Positions 27,942-36,739 are shown, counted from the stretch's first letter. The stretch: DNA of 64,000 nt from Gordonia hydrophobica NBRC 16057 (GCF_001592365.1 NZ_BCWU01000011.1:62001-126000), one strand, 5' to 3'. Notes: generated by a model from the sequence alone, not told the origin. Translations and numbers: made by a program.

Positions 27942-29546
27942 TCAGACCAGTCCGTCGACGGTCGGGAAACCGAGCTTCTGCAGACCGCCCGCGGCGAGGA
28001 AGTCGGTCAGCGCCTGGCCCATCAGGGCGTGCGCGCCGGTGGTCGGACTGAAGTAGAGGACGCCGTTCTCGATCACCTGAACCAGGCCGGGCACGCCCTT
28101 GCCGTCGGTCAGCATCTCCGGCTTGGCGACGGTGCCGGTGGACCCCTGCGAGTTGTCGCTCCGCTCGAGGTTGACCTGCTTGGCCGAGAGAGCCTTCATG
28201 CCTTCGGTCAGCAGCTTCTCCACCATCGGCGCGAACTGCTGGGTGAGACCCGCGACGTCCGGCAGCCCCACGGCCGAGAAGCCGGGGAGAATCGTGTTGA
28301 GCACCTCATTGAGCGGGCTCAGATCCAGGAATCCGCCGCCGGGCGCCTCCGGTCCCACCTGCGGGCGCACGATCTTCGGCATCGACTTCTGGCCCTTCAC
28401 CGCAAACCAGTCAGACTTCAACTGCAGCTTGGTGCGCGCCTGGTCACCGGTCGCTTCGACGGTGCCGCCGGAGCCGACCACCCGAACCTTCAGGACACGG
28501 CCGCTGCCCTCGCCCAGACCGTTGGCCTCGATGACTTCGAAACTCTTGAGCGATCCGACGCCGAATGCGGAGCCGATGCTCGACGCACTGACCGTCGCCG
28601 TCCAGTTGTGGGTCGGCGAGATCGCATCGCCATCGTCGCGGACGGCGGGGAACTGAACGCCCGCGGTGTAACCGCCGGTCGACGCCGAGAACTCGGTCAG
28701 AGCAGGCTTGCCGTTGAGCAGGCGGATCTGTCCGGCCGTGGCATCGGCGGCACGGCTGGTGCGCGGGTCCTCACCCGAGGCGCCGTGGTACATCTGCGAC
28801 TGCTGCGTGTTGTCGATCTTGCGGCCCTGAGCGAGTCCGGCGAGCACGTAGGTGCGGGCCGCCACAGCCTGCGCCTTCAGCGCCTCGAAGCCGCCCGAGT
28901 CGGCCCACGACGGCATGGACTCCTTCGGAATCACGCCCTTCACATAATCGTCCACGTGCAGCTTGTTCACCACGCCACCGGAACCGAGCCCCAGGGAACC
29001 GCGGTACTTGTCACCGCCGCCGCAGAAGGTCAGGAGTTCGTTCGCGGGCCGGTTCGGACCCGCGGTGATCGGATCGACCTGGGTGGCGGGAACAGTCTTC
29101 ACCGTCGCACCACCGCAGCCCTGGGTGATGGTGGCGGTGCCCCCGGCCAGGCGGACCGCCTGTCCGGGAGCGACCTTCTCGTTGCCTACGCGCATCCCGG
29201 CACCCGCATGAACACTGACCGACGACTTCTCGCTGAGCGAGACCGTGATGTCGGGAGTGCCCACCTTCCCCGCGGTTGTGTTGCCATAGAAATGCTTCAG
29301 GATCCGGTCAGCAGACCAGCCCTTCTTCGCGTAGCCGTACGCACCCCACTGCCCCATGCCCCGACCGTGGCCGTGACCATGCCCGTCCAGGGTGATCGGT
29401 GCATTCGCCGCCAGCGTGACGCCGTCGGACGAGAACACCTCCGTGCCGCCGACGACCAGACTGCCTGCCAGCACTGCGGGGGCAAGCCCCAACGCTGCAA
29501 AAGTGAGAGTTCGCTTCTTGGCTCGGTTCGGTCGAACATTCGGCAC
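27942..29546 (-). CDS. SpoIID/LytB-domain cell-envelope protein
   Basis: A 534-residue exported protein with a signal segment at about residues 13-35. It has the SpoIID pattern: GHGHGHGRGMGQWGAYGYAKKGWSADRILKHFYGNT near the start, then VDDYVKGVIPKESMPSWAD, EALKAQAVAARTYVLAG and FSASTGGYTAGV. SpoIID proteins of sporulating bacteria are lytic glycosylases; non-sporulating actinobacteria carry wall-linked relatives (M. tuberculosis Rv3811 region is similar in location). The C-terminus ends with an LGFP-like repeat (GVLYFSPTTGAHAL...LQKLGFPTVDG). GTG 29546 follows AAAGGGG by 7 nt. Probably a peptidoglycan-active or wall-anchored protein. Confidence 0.85.
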   Translation of the reverse strand: MPNVRPNRAKKRTLTFAALGLAPAVLAGSLVVGGTEVFSSDGVTLAANAPITLDGHGHGHGRGMGQWGAYGYAKKGWSADRILKHFYGNTTAGKVGTPDITVSLSEKSSVSVHAGAGMRVGNEKVAPGQAVRLAGGTATITQGCGGATVKTVPATQVDPITAGPNRPANELLTFCGGGDKYRGSLGLGSGGVVNKLHVDDYVKGVIPKESMPSWADSGGFEALKAQAVAARTYVLAGLAQGRKIDNTQQSQMYHGASGEDPRTSRAADATAGQIRLLNGKPALTEFSASTGGYTAGVQFPAVRDDGDAISPTHNWTATVSASSIGSAFGVGSLKSFEVIEANGLGEGSGRVLKVRVVGSGGTVEATGDQARTKLQLKSDWFAVKGQKSMPKIVRPQVGPEAPGGGFLDLSPLNEVLNTILPGFSAVGLPDVAGLTQQFAPMVEKLLTEGMKALSAKQVNLERSDNSQGSTGTVAKPEMLTDGKGVPGLVQVIENGVLYFSPTTGAHALMGQALTDFLAAGGLQKLGFPTVDGLV

Positions 29547-29584
29547 TGCATTACCCCTTTGGAAGAACCACGCATGCTGCGGTC

Positions 29585-29664
29585 CATGTGACTAGTGGGA
29601 CTCATGTGACTGTAGTGATTAACGTGAAGCCACGACAAGTTCACACGGTCACAACCGGGTCACA
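29585..29664 (-). promoter_or_regulatory. Direct-repeat region upstream of the SpoIID-like gene
   Basis: CATGTGACT occurs at 29585-29593 and again at 29603-29611 with an 18-bp period. Farther upstream, GTCACA occurs at 29648-29653 and 29659-29664 with an 11-bp period, preceded by TTCACA. The placement, 40-120 bp before the GTG start, fits regulator binding. Paired GTCACA repeats loosely resemble the direct repeats bound by the envelope response regulator MtrA; this is a suggestion only. Confidence 0.4.
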
Positions 29665-29710
29665 CTTCTTCGGGGAGCAGGTCGCGAGCAGTGACGGCCT
29701 GAGGCGTGTT

Positions 29711-30547
29711 CTAGAACCAGCGTTCCAAGACCTTGGCGACGCCGTCGTCGACATTCGACGCGGTGATCTCGTCGGCGACCTCCAACGCCGCCGGATCGCC
29801 GTGGCCCATCGCCACGCCGTGCGTCGCCCAGCGGAGCATCTCGACGTCGTTCGGCATGTCGCCGAAGGCGATCGGCGACGTGGCGTCGACGTCACGATAC
29901 TCGGCCAGCCAGGCCAGTCCCGCGGCCTTGTGCGTGGCCGGGACGGAGAACTCCACCAGTCCGGTGTCGATCGAGAAGGTGGCCTCGGCCAGATCGCCGA
30001 GGTGCGGCGCCACGGTCGCGGCCATCTCCCGCGACGACAGGTGCGGCATGCGGACGAGCAGCTTCACCGCGGGCTCGGCCACGACTTCGGCCTGGCTGAC
30101 GTACACGTGGTCGGGATTGAGCCAGGCGTGCTCATACCCCGGGGTCGCGACGAAGGGCGCGGTCGCGGCGTCGAACGCCGAGGAGCCGACCCGTTCCGCG
30201 GCCAGCCCGCAGCCGGGCAGCAACTCGGTGCACAGGTCGGCGATCCGCGTCATCGCATCGGGCTGCAGAGCCTCGACATGGAGGATCCGGTCGGCGACGA
30301 CGTCGTACACGATCGCGCCGTTGGCACAGACCGCGTAGCGGATGGCCGCAGGCGTGTGCGCGAGTTGATCGGTGATCTCCGGGATCCATCGCGGCGGGCG
30401 GCCCGTCGCGAGGACCAGTTCACTGCCCTCGCTCCGCGCGCGTTCCAGAGTGGCCGCCGTGCGTTCGGTGATCCGGTTGGCGTTGTCGATCAGGGTGCCG
30501 TCGACATCCGAGGCGATCATCGAGGGTGGGCCGAAGGCGGGCATCAT
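29711..30547 (-). CDS. Cof-type HAD-IIB phosphatase
   Basis: A 278-residue sugar-phosphate/flavin-phosphate phosphatase-like HAD protein. Motif I is SDVDGTLID with nucleophile Asp14 and acid Asp16. Motif II is LVLATGRPP. The C2B cap follows, then motif III/IV in KAAGLAWLAEYRDV and IAFGDMPNDVEMLRWATHGVAMGHGDP. Substrate unknown. The gene overlaps the upstream acyltransferase gene by 4 bp (ATGA), so it belongs to the same operon. In M. tuberculosis the same pairing is seen (Rv3813c with Rv3814c), from memory of that locus. Confidence 0.92.
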   Translation of the reverse strand: MMPAFGPPSMIASDVDGTLIDNANRITERTAATLERARSEGSELVLATGRPPRWIPEITDQLAHTPAAIRYAVCANGAIVYDVVADRILHVEALQPDAMTRIADLCTELLPGCGLAAERVGSSAFDAATAPFVATPGYEHAWLNPDHVYVSQAEVVAEPAVKLLVRMPHLSSREMAATVAPHLGDLAEATFSIDTGLVEFSVPATHKAAGLAWLAEYRDVDATSPIAFGDMPNDVEMLRWATHGVAMGHGDPAALEVADEITASNVDDGVAKVLERWF

Positions 30548-31311
30548 CGTTGCTTCTTTCGTTTCTCTGCGCGGCGGGCGGCCTTCTCTGCAGCCTCCGC
30601 GTCTTCGATCACGAGCGCGGCATCGGAGGTCGGCGCACTGCCGCCCAGCCGTGCCGGCACCCAGTCGGCGCCGGTCGGCGCCTCCGGATACCGCTCCTGT
30701 ACTCGGTGCAGCAGCGCGGTCATCTTCTCGTGCAGGCGGACCGTCTCGGCATCGACGTCGGCGTCTGCCGGAATCCAGATCGGTTCGCCGAACTCGACGT
30801 CGATCGGGATCCGATGGCGGCCCATGCGTCGTTCGACGCCCTTACTCCACTGGCGATGCGCGCCCCAGACGATCGTCGGGACGACCGGGACCTGCGCTTC
30901 AGCGGCCATCCGGACCGCGCCCGACTTGAACTCCTTGAGCTCGAAGCTGCGGCTGATGGTCGATTCCGGATAGACCGCGATCAACTCGCCGGCACGCAGC
31001 GCCTGGACAGCCAGCCGATAGGCCTCACCGCCCGCCGTCCGATCGACCGGGACGGCACGGGCGTGCTTCACCAGGAACCGCATGATCCCGACGTCCATGA
31101 GCTCGGACTTGACCAGGAACCGTGCGCGCCGGCGGCGAGTCCGCAACGCCAGACCGAGCGGCATGAAGTCGACGTAGCCGGTGTGATTGACCACCAGCAC
31201 ACCGCCGTCCGCGGCGGGTATGTTGTCCACTCCGAAGAATCGGCGACGAGTGCCCTGCGTCGCGTGGATCGTCGACGCCAGGCCCTCGAGCACGCGATAG
31301 ACCGGCTCCAT
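30544..31311 (-). CDS. PlsC-type 1-acyl-glycerol-phosphate acyltransferase (copy 1)
   Basis: This 255-residue protein has the PlsC/LPLAT acyltransferase motifs: NHTGYVDFMP (catalytic His and Asp), VPVDRTAGGEAYRLA, VYPESTISRSFELKEFKSGAVRMA with the third motif, and VPVVPTIVWGAHRQW. It ends in a basic, Ala/Lys-rich tail. It is likely to acylate lysophosphatidic acid or a related lysolipid at the membrane. It begins 2 bp after the stop of a close paralogue on the same strand, a local gene duplication. Confidence 0.93.
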   Translation of the reverse strand: MEPVYRVLEGLASTIHATQGTRRRFFGVDNIPAADGGVLVVNHTGYVDFMPLGLALRTRRRRARFLVKSELMDVGIMRFLVKHARAVPVDRTAGGEAYRLAVQALRAGELIAVYPESTISRSFELKEFKSGAVRMAAEAQVPVVPTIVWGAHRQWSKGVERRMGRHRIPIDVEFGEPIWIPADADVDAETVRLHEKMTALLHRVQERYPEAPTGADWVPARLGGSAPTSDAALVIEDAEAAEKAARRAEKRKKQR

Positions 31312-31313
31312 GG

Positions 31314-32084
31314 TCAGTTCGCGTCGCCCTGCTGTTCGCGCGCGGCACGCTTGGCAGCCTTGGCTTCCGCATCCGCGGCGTCCATCGCATTGGCTTCGTC
31401 CAGCGTCGGGGCTCCGCCGCCTCGTGCCGCGGGCACCCAGAACTCACCGGGCGGGTAGGGACCGTAACCGTCCTGGAGTTCGGTGAGCTTGGCGCGCATC
31501 GACTCGTGCAGTCGTGCCGTCAGCTGTTCGGGCGTGCCCTCCGGCGCGATCGGCTCGGCGACGCCCACCATGATCTTGTAGCCGTGGCGGCCCATGCTGC
31601 GGGGATGTCCCTTGGTCCAGATCCGCTGTGCGCCCCACACGATCGTCGGCACCAGCGGTGCACCCGACTCCAACGCCATCCGCGCGGCGCCGCTCTTGAA
31701 GCCCTTCAACTCGAAGCTGCGGCTGATGGTGGCCTCGGGGTACACGCCGACCAGTTCGCCGCGCTTGAGGTAGTCGACGGCGTCGCGGTAACTCTGCGCA
31801 CCGTTGGCGCGGTCGACGGGGATGTGTTTGAGCGCGCGCATCACGGGGCCGCCGATCGCGTTGTCGAAGACCTCCTTCTTCGCCATGAACCGGACGTAGC
31901 GGCGGCCCTGCAGGAACGCGGGGATGCCGGCGAACGTGAAATCGAGGTAGCCGGTGTGGTTGAACGCGACCACGCCCGGGCCGTCGGCTGGCACGTGCTC
32001 CACCCCGGAGATCTCGAACTTGAGGCCCTGCGCGAGCCACAGCATGCGGGCGGTGGACACGACTGACGCGTACACGGGTTCCAT
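31314..32084 (-). CDS. PlsC-type acyltransferase (copy 2)
   Basis: A 256-residue acyltransferase very like its downstream neighbour: NHTGYLDFTFAG, IPVDRANGAQSYRDA, VYPEATISRSFELKGFKSGAARMA and LVPTIVWGAQRIWTKGHPRSMGRH. ATG 32084 begins MEPVYAS, matching the MEPVYRV start of copy 1; longer in-frame extension runs into the acyl-CoA dehydrogenase gene and is not used. The pair, plus the HAD phosphatase, forms one operon for lipid modification. M. tuberculosis has three such tandem genes at this place. Confidence 0.93.
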   Translation of the reverse strand: MEPVYASVVSTARMLWLAQGLKFEISGVEHVPADGPGVVAFNHTGYLDFTFAGIPAFLQGRRYVRFMAKKEVFDNAIGGPVMRALKHIPVDRANGAQSYRDAVDYLKRGELVGVYPEATISRSFELKGFKSGAARMALESGAPLVPTIVWGAQRIWTKGHPRSMGRHGYKIMVGVAEPIAPEGTPEQLTARLHESMRAKLTELQDGYGPYPPGEFWVPAARGGGAPTLDEANAMDAADAEAKAAKRAAREQQGDAN

Positions 32085-32134
32085 GCGCCCGAGTTTAGTC
32101 GGTTGCGACGACACCGCCCGACGAGCAGACCACG

Positions 32135-33271
32135 TCAGGCCAGCGAACGACTGATGACCAGACGCTGGATCTGGTTGGTCCCTTCGAAGATCTGGGTGAT
32201 CTTGGCCTCGCGCATCAGCCGCTCGGGACGGAAGTCGCGGGTGTACCCGTTTCCGCCGAGCACCTGCACCGCGTCGGTGGTGACCTTCATCGCGGCATCG
32301 GTCGCGATGAGTTTGGCGACCGAGGCGTTCCGCGAGTAGGGCAGCCCGGCGTCGCGTCGTCGTGCCGCATCCAGATACGTGGCGCGCGCCGACTCGACGG
32401 CTGCGGCCATGTCGGCCAGCAGGAATCCGAGGCCCTGGTGATCGATGATCTTGCGGCCGAAGGTCTCTCGCTCCTTCGCGTAGGCGACGGCCTCGTCGAG
32501 TGCCGCCTGCGCGATGCCGGTCGCCACGGCGGCGATGCCCAGGCGGCCGGAGTCGAGGGCGCTGAACGCGATCTGCAGTCCCTGCCCCTCGGCGCCGATG
32601 CGGCGCTCCTCGGGCAGGTGCACGTCGTCGTACCGGGCCGTGGTGGTGGGCACGGCGGTCAGCCCCATCTTCTCCTCGGGGCGGCCGAACGAGAGTCCGT
32701 CGACGCCATCGGGGACCAGGAAGCACGAGATGCCCTTGGACCCGTCGCCGGTGCGCGCGAACAGGTTGTAGTAGTTCGCGATGCCGCCGTGGGTGATCCA
32801 CGACTTCTCACCGGTGATCCGGTAGCCGTCGTCGACCCTGCTCGCGCGGCAGACCAGTGCCGCCGCATCCGATCCCGCCTGCGGTTCGGACAGGCTGTAA
32901 GCGCCGACGGTCTGTCCGCCCAGCATCTCGGGCAGAAAGCGCTCGCGCTGTTCAGGCGTACCGAACGCGAACATCGGATAGCAGGCCAGACTGTGCACGC
33001 TGACCGCCACTCCGACAGCCGCCCACCTCGCCGCGATCTCCTCGAGGACCTGCAGGTACACCTCGTACGGCTGATCGCCGCCGCCCCACTCCTCCGGATA
33101 CGGCAGGCTCAGCAGTCCGGCGGCGCCGAGCTGCGCAAAGACGTCCGCCGGGTACTTCTCCTGCTTCTCGTACTCATCGACGATCGGGTCCATGACCTTG
33201 TCGCAGATGTCCCGGGTCAGTTCGATCAGCGCGTGGGCTTCGTCGGTCGGGAGCAGGCGGTTCACAGTCAC
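32135..33271 (-). CDS. Acyl-CoA dehydrogenase
   Basis: A 378-residue FAD-dependent acyl-CoA dehydrogenase (beta-oxidation, alpha-beta desaturation). N-terminal helices are followed by the GAYSLSEPQAGSDAAAL and ITGEKSWITHGG strands at the FAD site. Near the C-terminus are QVLGGNGYTRDFRPERLMREAKI and IFEGTNQIQR, where the Glu is the catalytic base. GTG 33271 follows GAGGAG by 6 nt. It is divergent from a TetR gene with several palindromic sites between them, so it is probably under that regulator and induced by a fatty acid or acyl-CoA. Confidence 0.95.
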   Translation of the reverse strand: MTVNRLLPTDEAHALIELTRDICDKVMDPIVDEYEKQEKYPADVFAQLGAAGLLSLPYPEEWGGGDQPYEVYLQVLEEIAARWAAVGVAVSVHSLACYPMFAFGTPEQRERFLPEMLGGQTVGAYSLSEPQAGSDAAALVCRASRVDDGYRITGEKSWITHGGIANYYNLFARTGDGSKGISCFLVPDGVDGLSFGRPEEKMGLTAVPTTTARYDDVHLPEERRIGAEGQGLQIAFSALDSGRLGIAAVATGIAQAALDEAVAYAKERETFGRKIIDHQGLGFLLADMAAAVESARATYLDAARRRDAGLPYSRNASVAKLIATDAAMKVTTDAVQVLGGNGYTRDFRPERLMREAKITQIFEGTNQIQRLVISRSLA

Positions 33272-33295
33272 GGAGATCTCCTCGTCGAGGCGGGT

Positions 33296-33358
33296 AGTAC
33301 TGGATTGATGATGACAGTACTGTCACGTCGGCAGTACTGCAAGCGATACCGCAGTACT
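33296..33358. promoter_or_regulatory. Four phased AGTACT operator sites
   Basis: The hexamer AGTACT occurs at 33296-33301, 33316-33321, 33333-33338 and 33353-33358, with spacings of 20, 17 and 20 bp. The second is the centre of the perfect palindrome GACAGTACTGTC (33313-33324), the third of GCAGTACTGC (33331-33340). They fill the 96-bp gap between the divergent acyl-CoA dehydrogenase and TetR genes. They are the likely binding sites of that TetR protein, repressing both genes. Confidence 0.85.
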
Positions 33359-33367
33359 ATTCAGGTC

Positions 33368-33952
33368 ATGTCCGACGCCGCAGCCACCGATTTCGCCACG
33401 GCGCGCCGCTCACAACTGTTCGACGAGCTGCTCGCCATGTTCCTGACCGAAGGGTTCGCCCACTTCACTCTCGACGCGATCGCCGCACGACTGCACTGCT
33501 CCAAGTCGACCCTGTACACGCTGGCTGCGAGCAAGGACGAGCTGGTTCGGGCCACCACCATCCACTTCTTCCGCCGCGCCACCGACGACGTCGAGGCCGC
33601 GGTGGGCGCGGTCGCCTCGCCGCGCGCCCAGATCACCGCGTACCTCGCCGCCGTCGGCGACACCCTGGGCGCGGCCTCCCCGCAGTTCCTCGCCGATCTC
33701 GCCGCGTTTGCGCCGGCTCGCGAGGCCTACGAGCAGAACACCGCGATCGCCGCCGGAAGAGTCAAGGAGCTGATCGACGACGGCGTGGCCGCGGGCGAGT
33801 TCCGCGAAGTGCACGCCGTCTTCGCCGCCGACCTCGCCACCACGACGATGGTGCGGATCCAGCAGGGCGCCGTGCGGGCCGCCACCGGCCTCGACGATGC
33901 GGGCGCCTACCGCGAACTCGCCGCGATTCTCACAGCGGGAATCAGCGTGTGA
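33368..33952 (+). CDS. TetR-family regulator of the acyl-CoA dehydrogenase
   Basis: A 194-residue TetR protein. The DNA-binding part is RRSQLFDELLAMFLTEGFAHFTLDAIAARLHCSKSTLYTLAASKDELVRA. The C-terminal part begins RRATDDVEAAVGAVASPRAQ and has a TetR_C-like helical pattern. I chose ATG 33368 since it lies just after the operator array; the longer open frame runs backward through the divergent gene. Control of a beta-oxidation enzyme suggests an acyl-CoA ligand. Confidence 0.93.
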   Translation: MSDAAATDFATARRSQLFDELLAMFLTEGFAHFTLDAIAARLHCSKSTLYTLAASKDELVRATTIHFFRRATDDVEAAVGAVASPRAQITAYLAAVGDTLGAASPQFLADLAAFAPAREAYEQNTAIAAGRVKELIDDGVAAGEFREVHAVFAADLATTTMVRIQQGAVRAATGLDDAGAYRELAAILTAGISV

Positions 33953-34049
33953 CGTAGTCGCCCGGGACCTTGTCCTCCACGGAGCGGCGATCACGCAGCC
34001 GTCGGCGATACCCTGTCAGGGCAGCACTCTCGTCGAAAGGCACAGCCCC

Positions 34050-35627
34050 GTGCAGATCACCAGCGTCGGCCACGCCGGATTCCACATTCAGACCGCGGCC
34101 GGGTCCATCCTCTGCGATCCCTGGGTCAACCCCGCGTACTTCGCGTCGTGGATCCCGTTCCCGGACAACACCGAACTGGATTGGAAGGCACTGGGCGACT
34201 GCGACTACCTCTACGTCTCCCACCTGCACCGCGACCATTTCGACGAGCAGAACCTGCTCGACAACGTGAACAAGGACGCCACCGTCCTGCTGCCCGACTA
34301 TCCGGTGCCGGACCTGCGCCGCGAGCTGGAAGCACTCGGGTTCCACACCTTCGTCGAGACCACCGACTCCACCAAGCACACGGTGTCGGGGCCGAAGGGC
34401 GACCTCGACATCATGATCATCGCGCTGCGCGCACCGGCCGACGGCCCGATCGGCGACTCGGGTCTGATCGTCGACGACGGTGAGACCGTCTGCTTCAACA
34501 TGAACGATGCGCGTCCCGTCGACCTCGACGTGATCGACGAGCAGTTCGGCCGCGTCGATGTGCACCTGCTGCAGTACTCGGGAGCCATCTGGTACCCGAT
34601 GGTCTACGACATTCCCCGTAAGTCGAAGGCCAACTTCGCCATTCAGAAGCGTCAGCGCGGCATGGACCGCGCCCGCTCGTACATCGAGCAGGTCGGCGCC
34701 ACCTGGGTGGTTCCGTCCGCGGGCCCGCCGATGTTCCTCGACGACGACCTGTTTGCCCTCAACGACTTCAACACCGGCAGCGACGCGGACAAGGCCAGCA
34801 TCTTCCCCGATCAGGCCGAGTTCCTGGAGCAGATGCGGACGCACGGGACCGACGACGGCGTCAAGCACCGCGGCTTGATGATGGTGTCGGGATCGGTCGC
34901 GGACTTCGCCGGGGCCGAACTCGGCTCGATCGAGCACCCGTATCCGCCCGAGAGCGTGTTCGGCGAGAACAAACAGGCGTACCTGGAATCGATGAAGGAG
35001 AAGTTCGCCCCGATCATCGCCGCCCAGAAGGCCACGTGGGCGGCCGCCGAGGGACCGTCGCTGCTGGAGCCGCTGCGCGAGACGTTCGAGCCGATCATGA
35101 AGCAGTCCGACCTGATCTGCGACGGCATCGGTTACCCCGTCGGGCTGGTGATCGGTGACGAGACCTACGTGCTGGACTTCCCCAAGCGCACGGTGCGGAT
35201 GCGCGAGGACGGCGACGGCAAGTACCGCTACGGCTTCCGCATCGCGCCGGAACTGATCCGCACGGTGCTGCGCGACGACGAGCCGGACTGGGTCAACACC
35301 ATCTTCCTCTCGACCCGCTTCACCACGTGGCGCATCGGCGGTTACAACGAGTACCTCTACACCTTCTTCAAATGCCTCACCGACGAGCGGATCGCGTACG
35401 CCGACGGGTGGTTCTCGGAGGCGCACGACGACTCCTCGTCGATCGAACTGGACGGCTGGGAGATCCAGCGCCGCTGCCCGCATCTGAAGGCCGACCTCAG
35501 CAAGTTCGGTGTGGTGGAAGGCGAGAAGCTCACCTGCAATCTGCACGGATGGCAGTGGGACCTGGCCAGCGGCCGCTGCCTGACGTCGAAGGGGCACGAG
35601 CTCCGCTCGCAGCGCGTCGAATCCTGA
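34050..35627 (+). CDS. Metallo-beta-lactamase-fold protein with C-terminal Rieske domain
   Basis: A 525-residue fusion. Residues about 1-260 form an UlaG-like metallo-beta-lactamase fold: ITSVGHAGFHIQTAAGSILCDPW, the metal motif SHLHRDHFDE, GLIVDDGETVCFNMNDA. A linker of about 200 residues follows. The C-terminal 60 residues hold a Rieske [2Fe-2S] site: RRCPHLKADL (Cys, His) and LTCNLHGWQWDLASGRC (Cys, His). Similar parts occur in CMP-N-acetylneuraminate hydroxylase, in the other order. M. tuberculosis Rv3818 is the syntenic counterpart, of unknown function. GTG 34050 follows GAAAGG by 9 nt. An oxygenase or redox enzyme acting on a membrane or sugar substrate is possible. Confidence 0.9.
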   Translation: MQITSVGHAGFHIQTAAGSILCDPWVNPAYFASWIPFPDNTELDWKALGDCDYLYVSHLHRDHFDEQNLLDNVNKDATVLLPDYPVPDLRRELEALGFHTFVETTDSTKHTVSGPKGDLDIMIIALRAPADGPIGDSGLIVDDGETVCFNMNDARPVDLDVIDEQFGRVDVHLLQYSGAIWYPMVYDIPRKSKANFAIQKRQRGMDRARSYIEQVGATWVVPSAGPPMFLDDDLFALNDFNTGSDADKASIFPDQAEFLEQMRTHGTDDGVKHRGLMMVSGSVADFAGAELGSIEHPYPPESVFGENKQAYLESMKEKFAPIIAAQKATWAAAEGPSLLEPLRETFEPIMKQSDLICDGIGYPVGLVIGDETYVLDFPKRTVRMREDGDGKYRYGFRIAPELIRTVLRDDEPDWVNTIFLSTRFTTWRIGGYNEYLYTFFKCLTDERIAYADGWFSEAHDDSSSIELDGWEIQRRCPHLKADLSKFGVVEGEKLTCNLHGWQWDLASGRCLTSKGHELRSQRVES

Positions 35628-35727
35628 CCGACAGGCCCCGCCGGTCCGCGTCGGTCATTCATTCGGTGTCACCTCGGCATCGATCCGTGCAACGGCCGTT
35701 GTCATCGTGATACCTTGACCGCAGGTC

Positions 35728-35864
35728 GTGGGATGGCGACATCCCACTCCGCTGTGCTCGGTCCGGGTGGAATCGGGGCTCTTGGGAGGGAGCTGCTCGG
35801 ATCGTCAAAGCGCGGCGCAGTCCTCGGGGTGTGAATTCGTCCCCCGTCCGCTGCGCCGCGCTTT
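35728..35864 (+). terminator. Hairpins downstream of the MBL-Rieske gene
   Basis: Two inverted repeats lie in the 290-bp gap before the CPBP gene. The first is GTGGGATG at 35728-35735 with CATCCCAC at 35740-35747, loop GCGA. The second is a perfect 14-bp pair, AAAGCGCGGCGCAG at 35807-35820 and CTGCGCCGCGCTTT at 35851-35864, with a 30-nt loop and a following CTCTCTT run. The second is A/T-flanked on both sides and could end transcription from either direction. No gene is seen in this gap. Confidence 0.65.
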
Positions 35865-35917
35865 CTCTCTTCGCAGCCACGGGGCAAGGCCGATACTCCG
35901 TGGCTCACGGTCGCGTT

Positions 35918-36739
35918 TCAGCCGATGACGCCCGCGCGCACCAGTATCGGATAGCCGGCGAAGGCGATCGTGTCGATCAGCGCGTGCGCGAACACCAGCG
36001 GCCAGAGTCGGTTGGTGACTTGAAACCACCGTCCGTACACCAGCCCCATCACCACGTTGCCGGCGGCGGCACCGAGCCCCTGGTACGCGTGGTAGCCGCC
36101 ACGCAGCACCGCCGAGCACCAGAGACTGCTGTTCGCGCCCAGCCCCAGCTGACGCAGTCGAGTCAGAAAGTAGCCGACCACCACGATCTCTTCGGCGAAG
36201 CCGTTGCCGAACGACTTCAGTGCGAGCACCGGAATCCGCCACCACAGATCGTCGGTCGGAGCGACGGCGAGCGTCGAGTTCCACCCCATCGCCTGCGACA
36301 CCGCGACGAGTGCGAGCCCCGGCAGACCGATCACCGCCGCCAGCAGAATCGACGGCGGCACATCGGCGCGCGCCGGTCGTCCCAGCCCGATTCGCCGCAG
36401 ACCGATGCCGCTCCGCCACAGCAGATACGCGCCCAGCCCGCCGATCGCGAGCAGGCTCACCACGCTCATCCCCTGACGGATCGCATCAATCACGGGCACC
36501 GACGAGGCGACCGGGTTCAGCGCGACCGTCGTGCCGCCGACGCCGGTGGTAAGCGCGTTCTCGAGCAGCGACAGCAGCGCCCGCACGGCGGAGAAGCCGA
36601 AGGTGAGGACCCCGACCAGGAGCAGTTCGACGATGATCGCCCGGCGCTCGCGCGGATCGTCGACCCGGCCGATCTCCGGTTCCGGTGGACGCAGCACGCG
36701 TCGAAGCACTCGACGGACGCCGTCCCGCTCAGAAGTCAC
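35918..36739 (-). CDS. CPBP-family intramembrane protease
   Basis: A 273-residue membrane protein with about seven helices. The CPBP (Abi/CAAX protease and bacteriocin-processing) motifs are NGFAEEIVVVGYF (the Glu-Glu pair), SAVLRGGYHAYQG (His after the Arg) and NRLWPLVFAHALIDTIAF (final His). These residues form the metal-dependent active site of the family. GTG 36739 is used. The substrate is unknown; members process peptides or protect against bacteriocins. It is not in an obvious operon. Confidence 0.9.
   Translation of the reverse strand: MTSERDGVRRVLRRVLRPPEPEIGRVDDPRERRAIIVELLLVGVLTFGFSAVRALLSLLENALTTGVGGTTVALNPVASSVPVIDAIRQGMSVVSLLAIGGLGAYLLWRSGIGLRRIGLGRPARADVPPSILLAAVIGLPGLALVAVSQAMGWNSTLAVAPTDDLWWRIPVLALKSFGNGFAEEIVVVGYFLTRLRQLGLGANSSLWCSAVLRGGYHAYQGLGAAAGNVVMGLVYGRWFQVTNRLWPLVFAHALIDTIAFAGYPILVRAGVIG

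Noticed and set aside
33942..35597. Minus-strand 551-codon frame opposite the MBL-Rieske gene
   Set aside because: The plus-strand product has complete MBL and Rieske motifs; the antisense frame has none and mirrors its codon bias.
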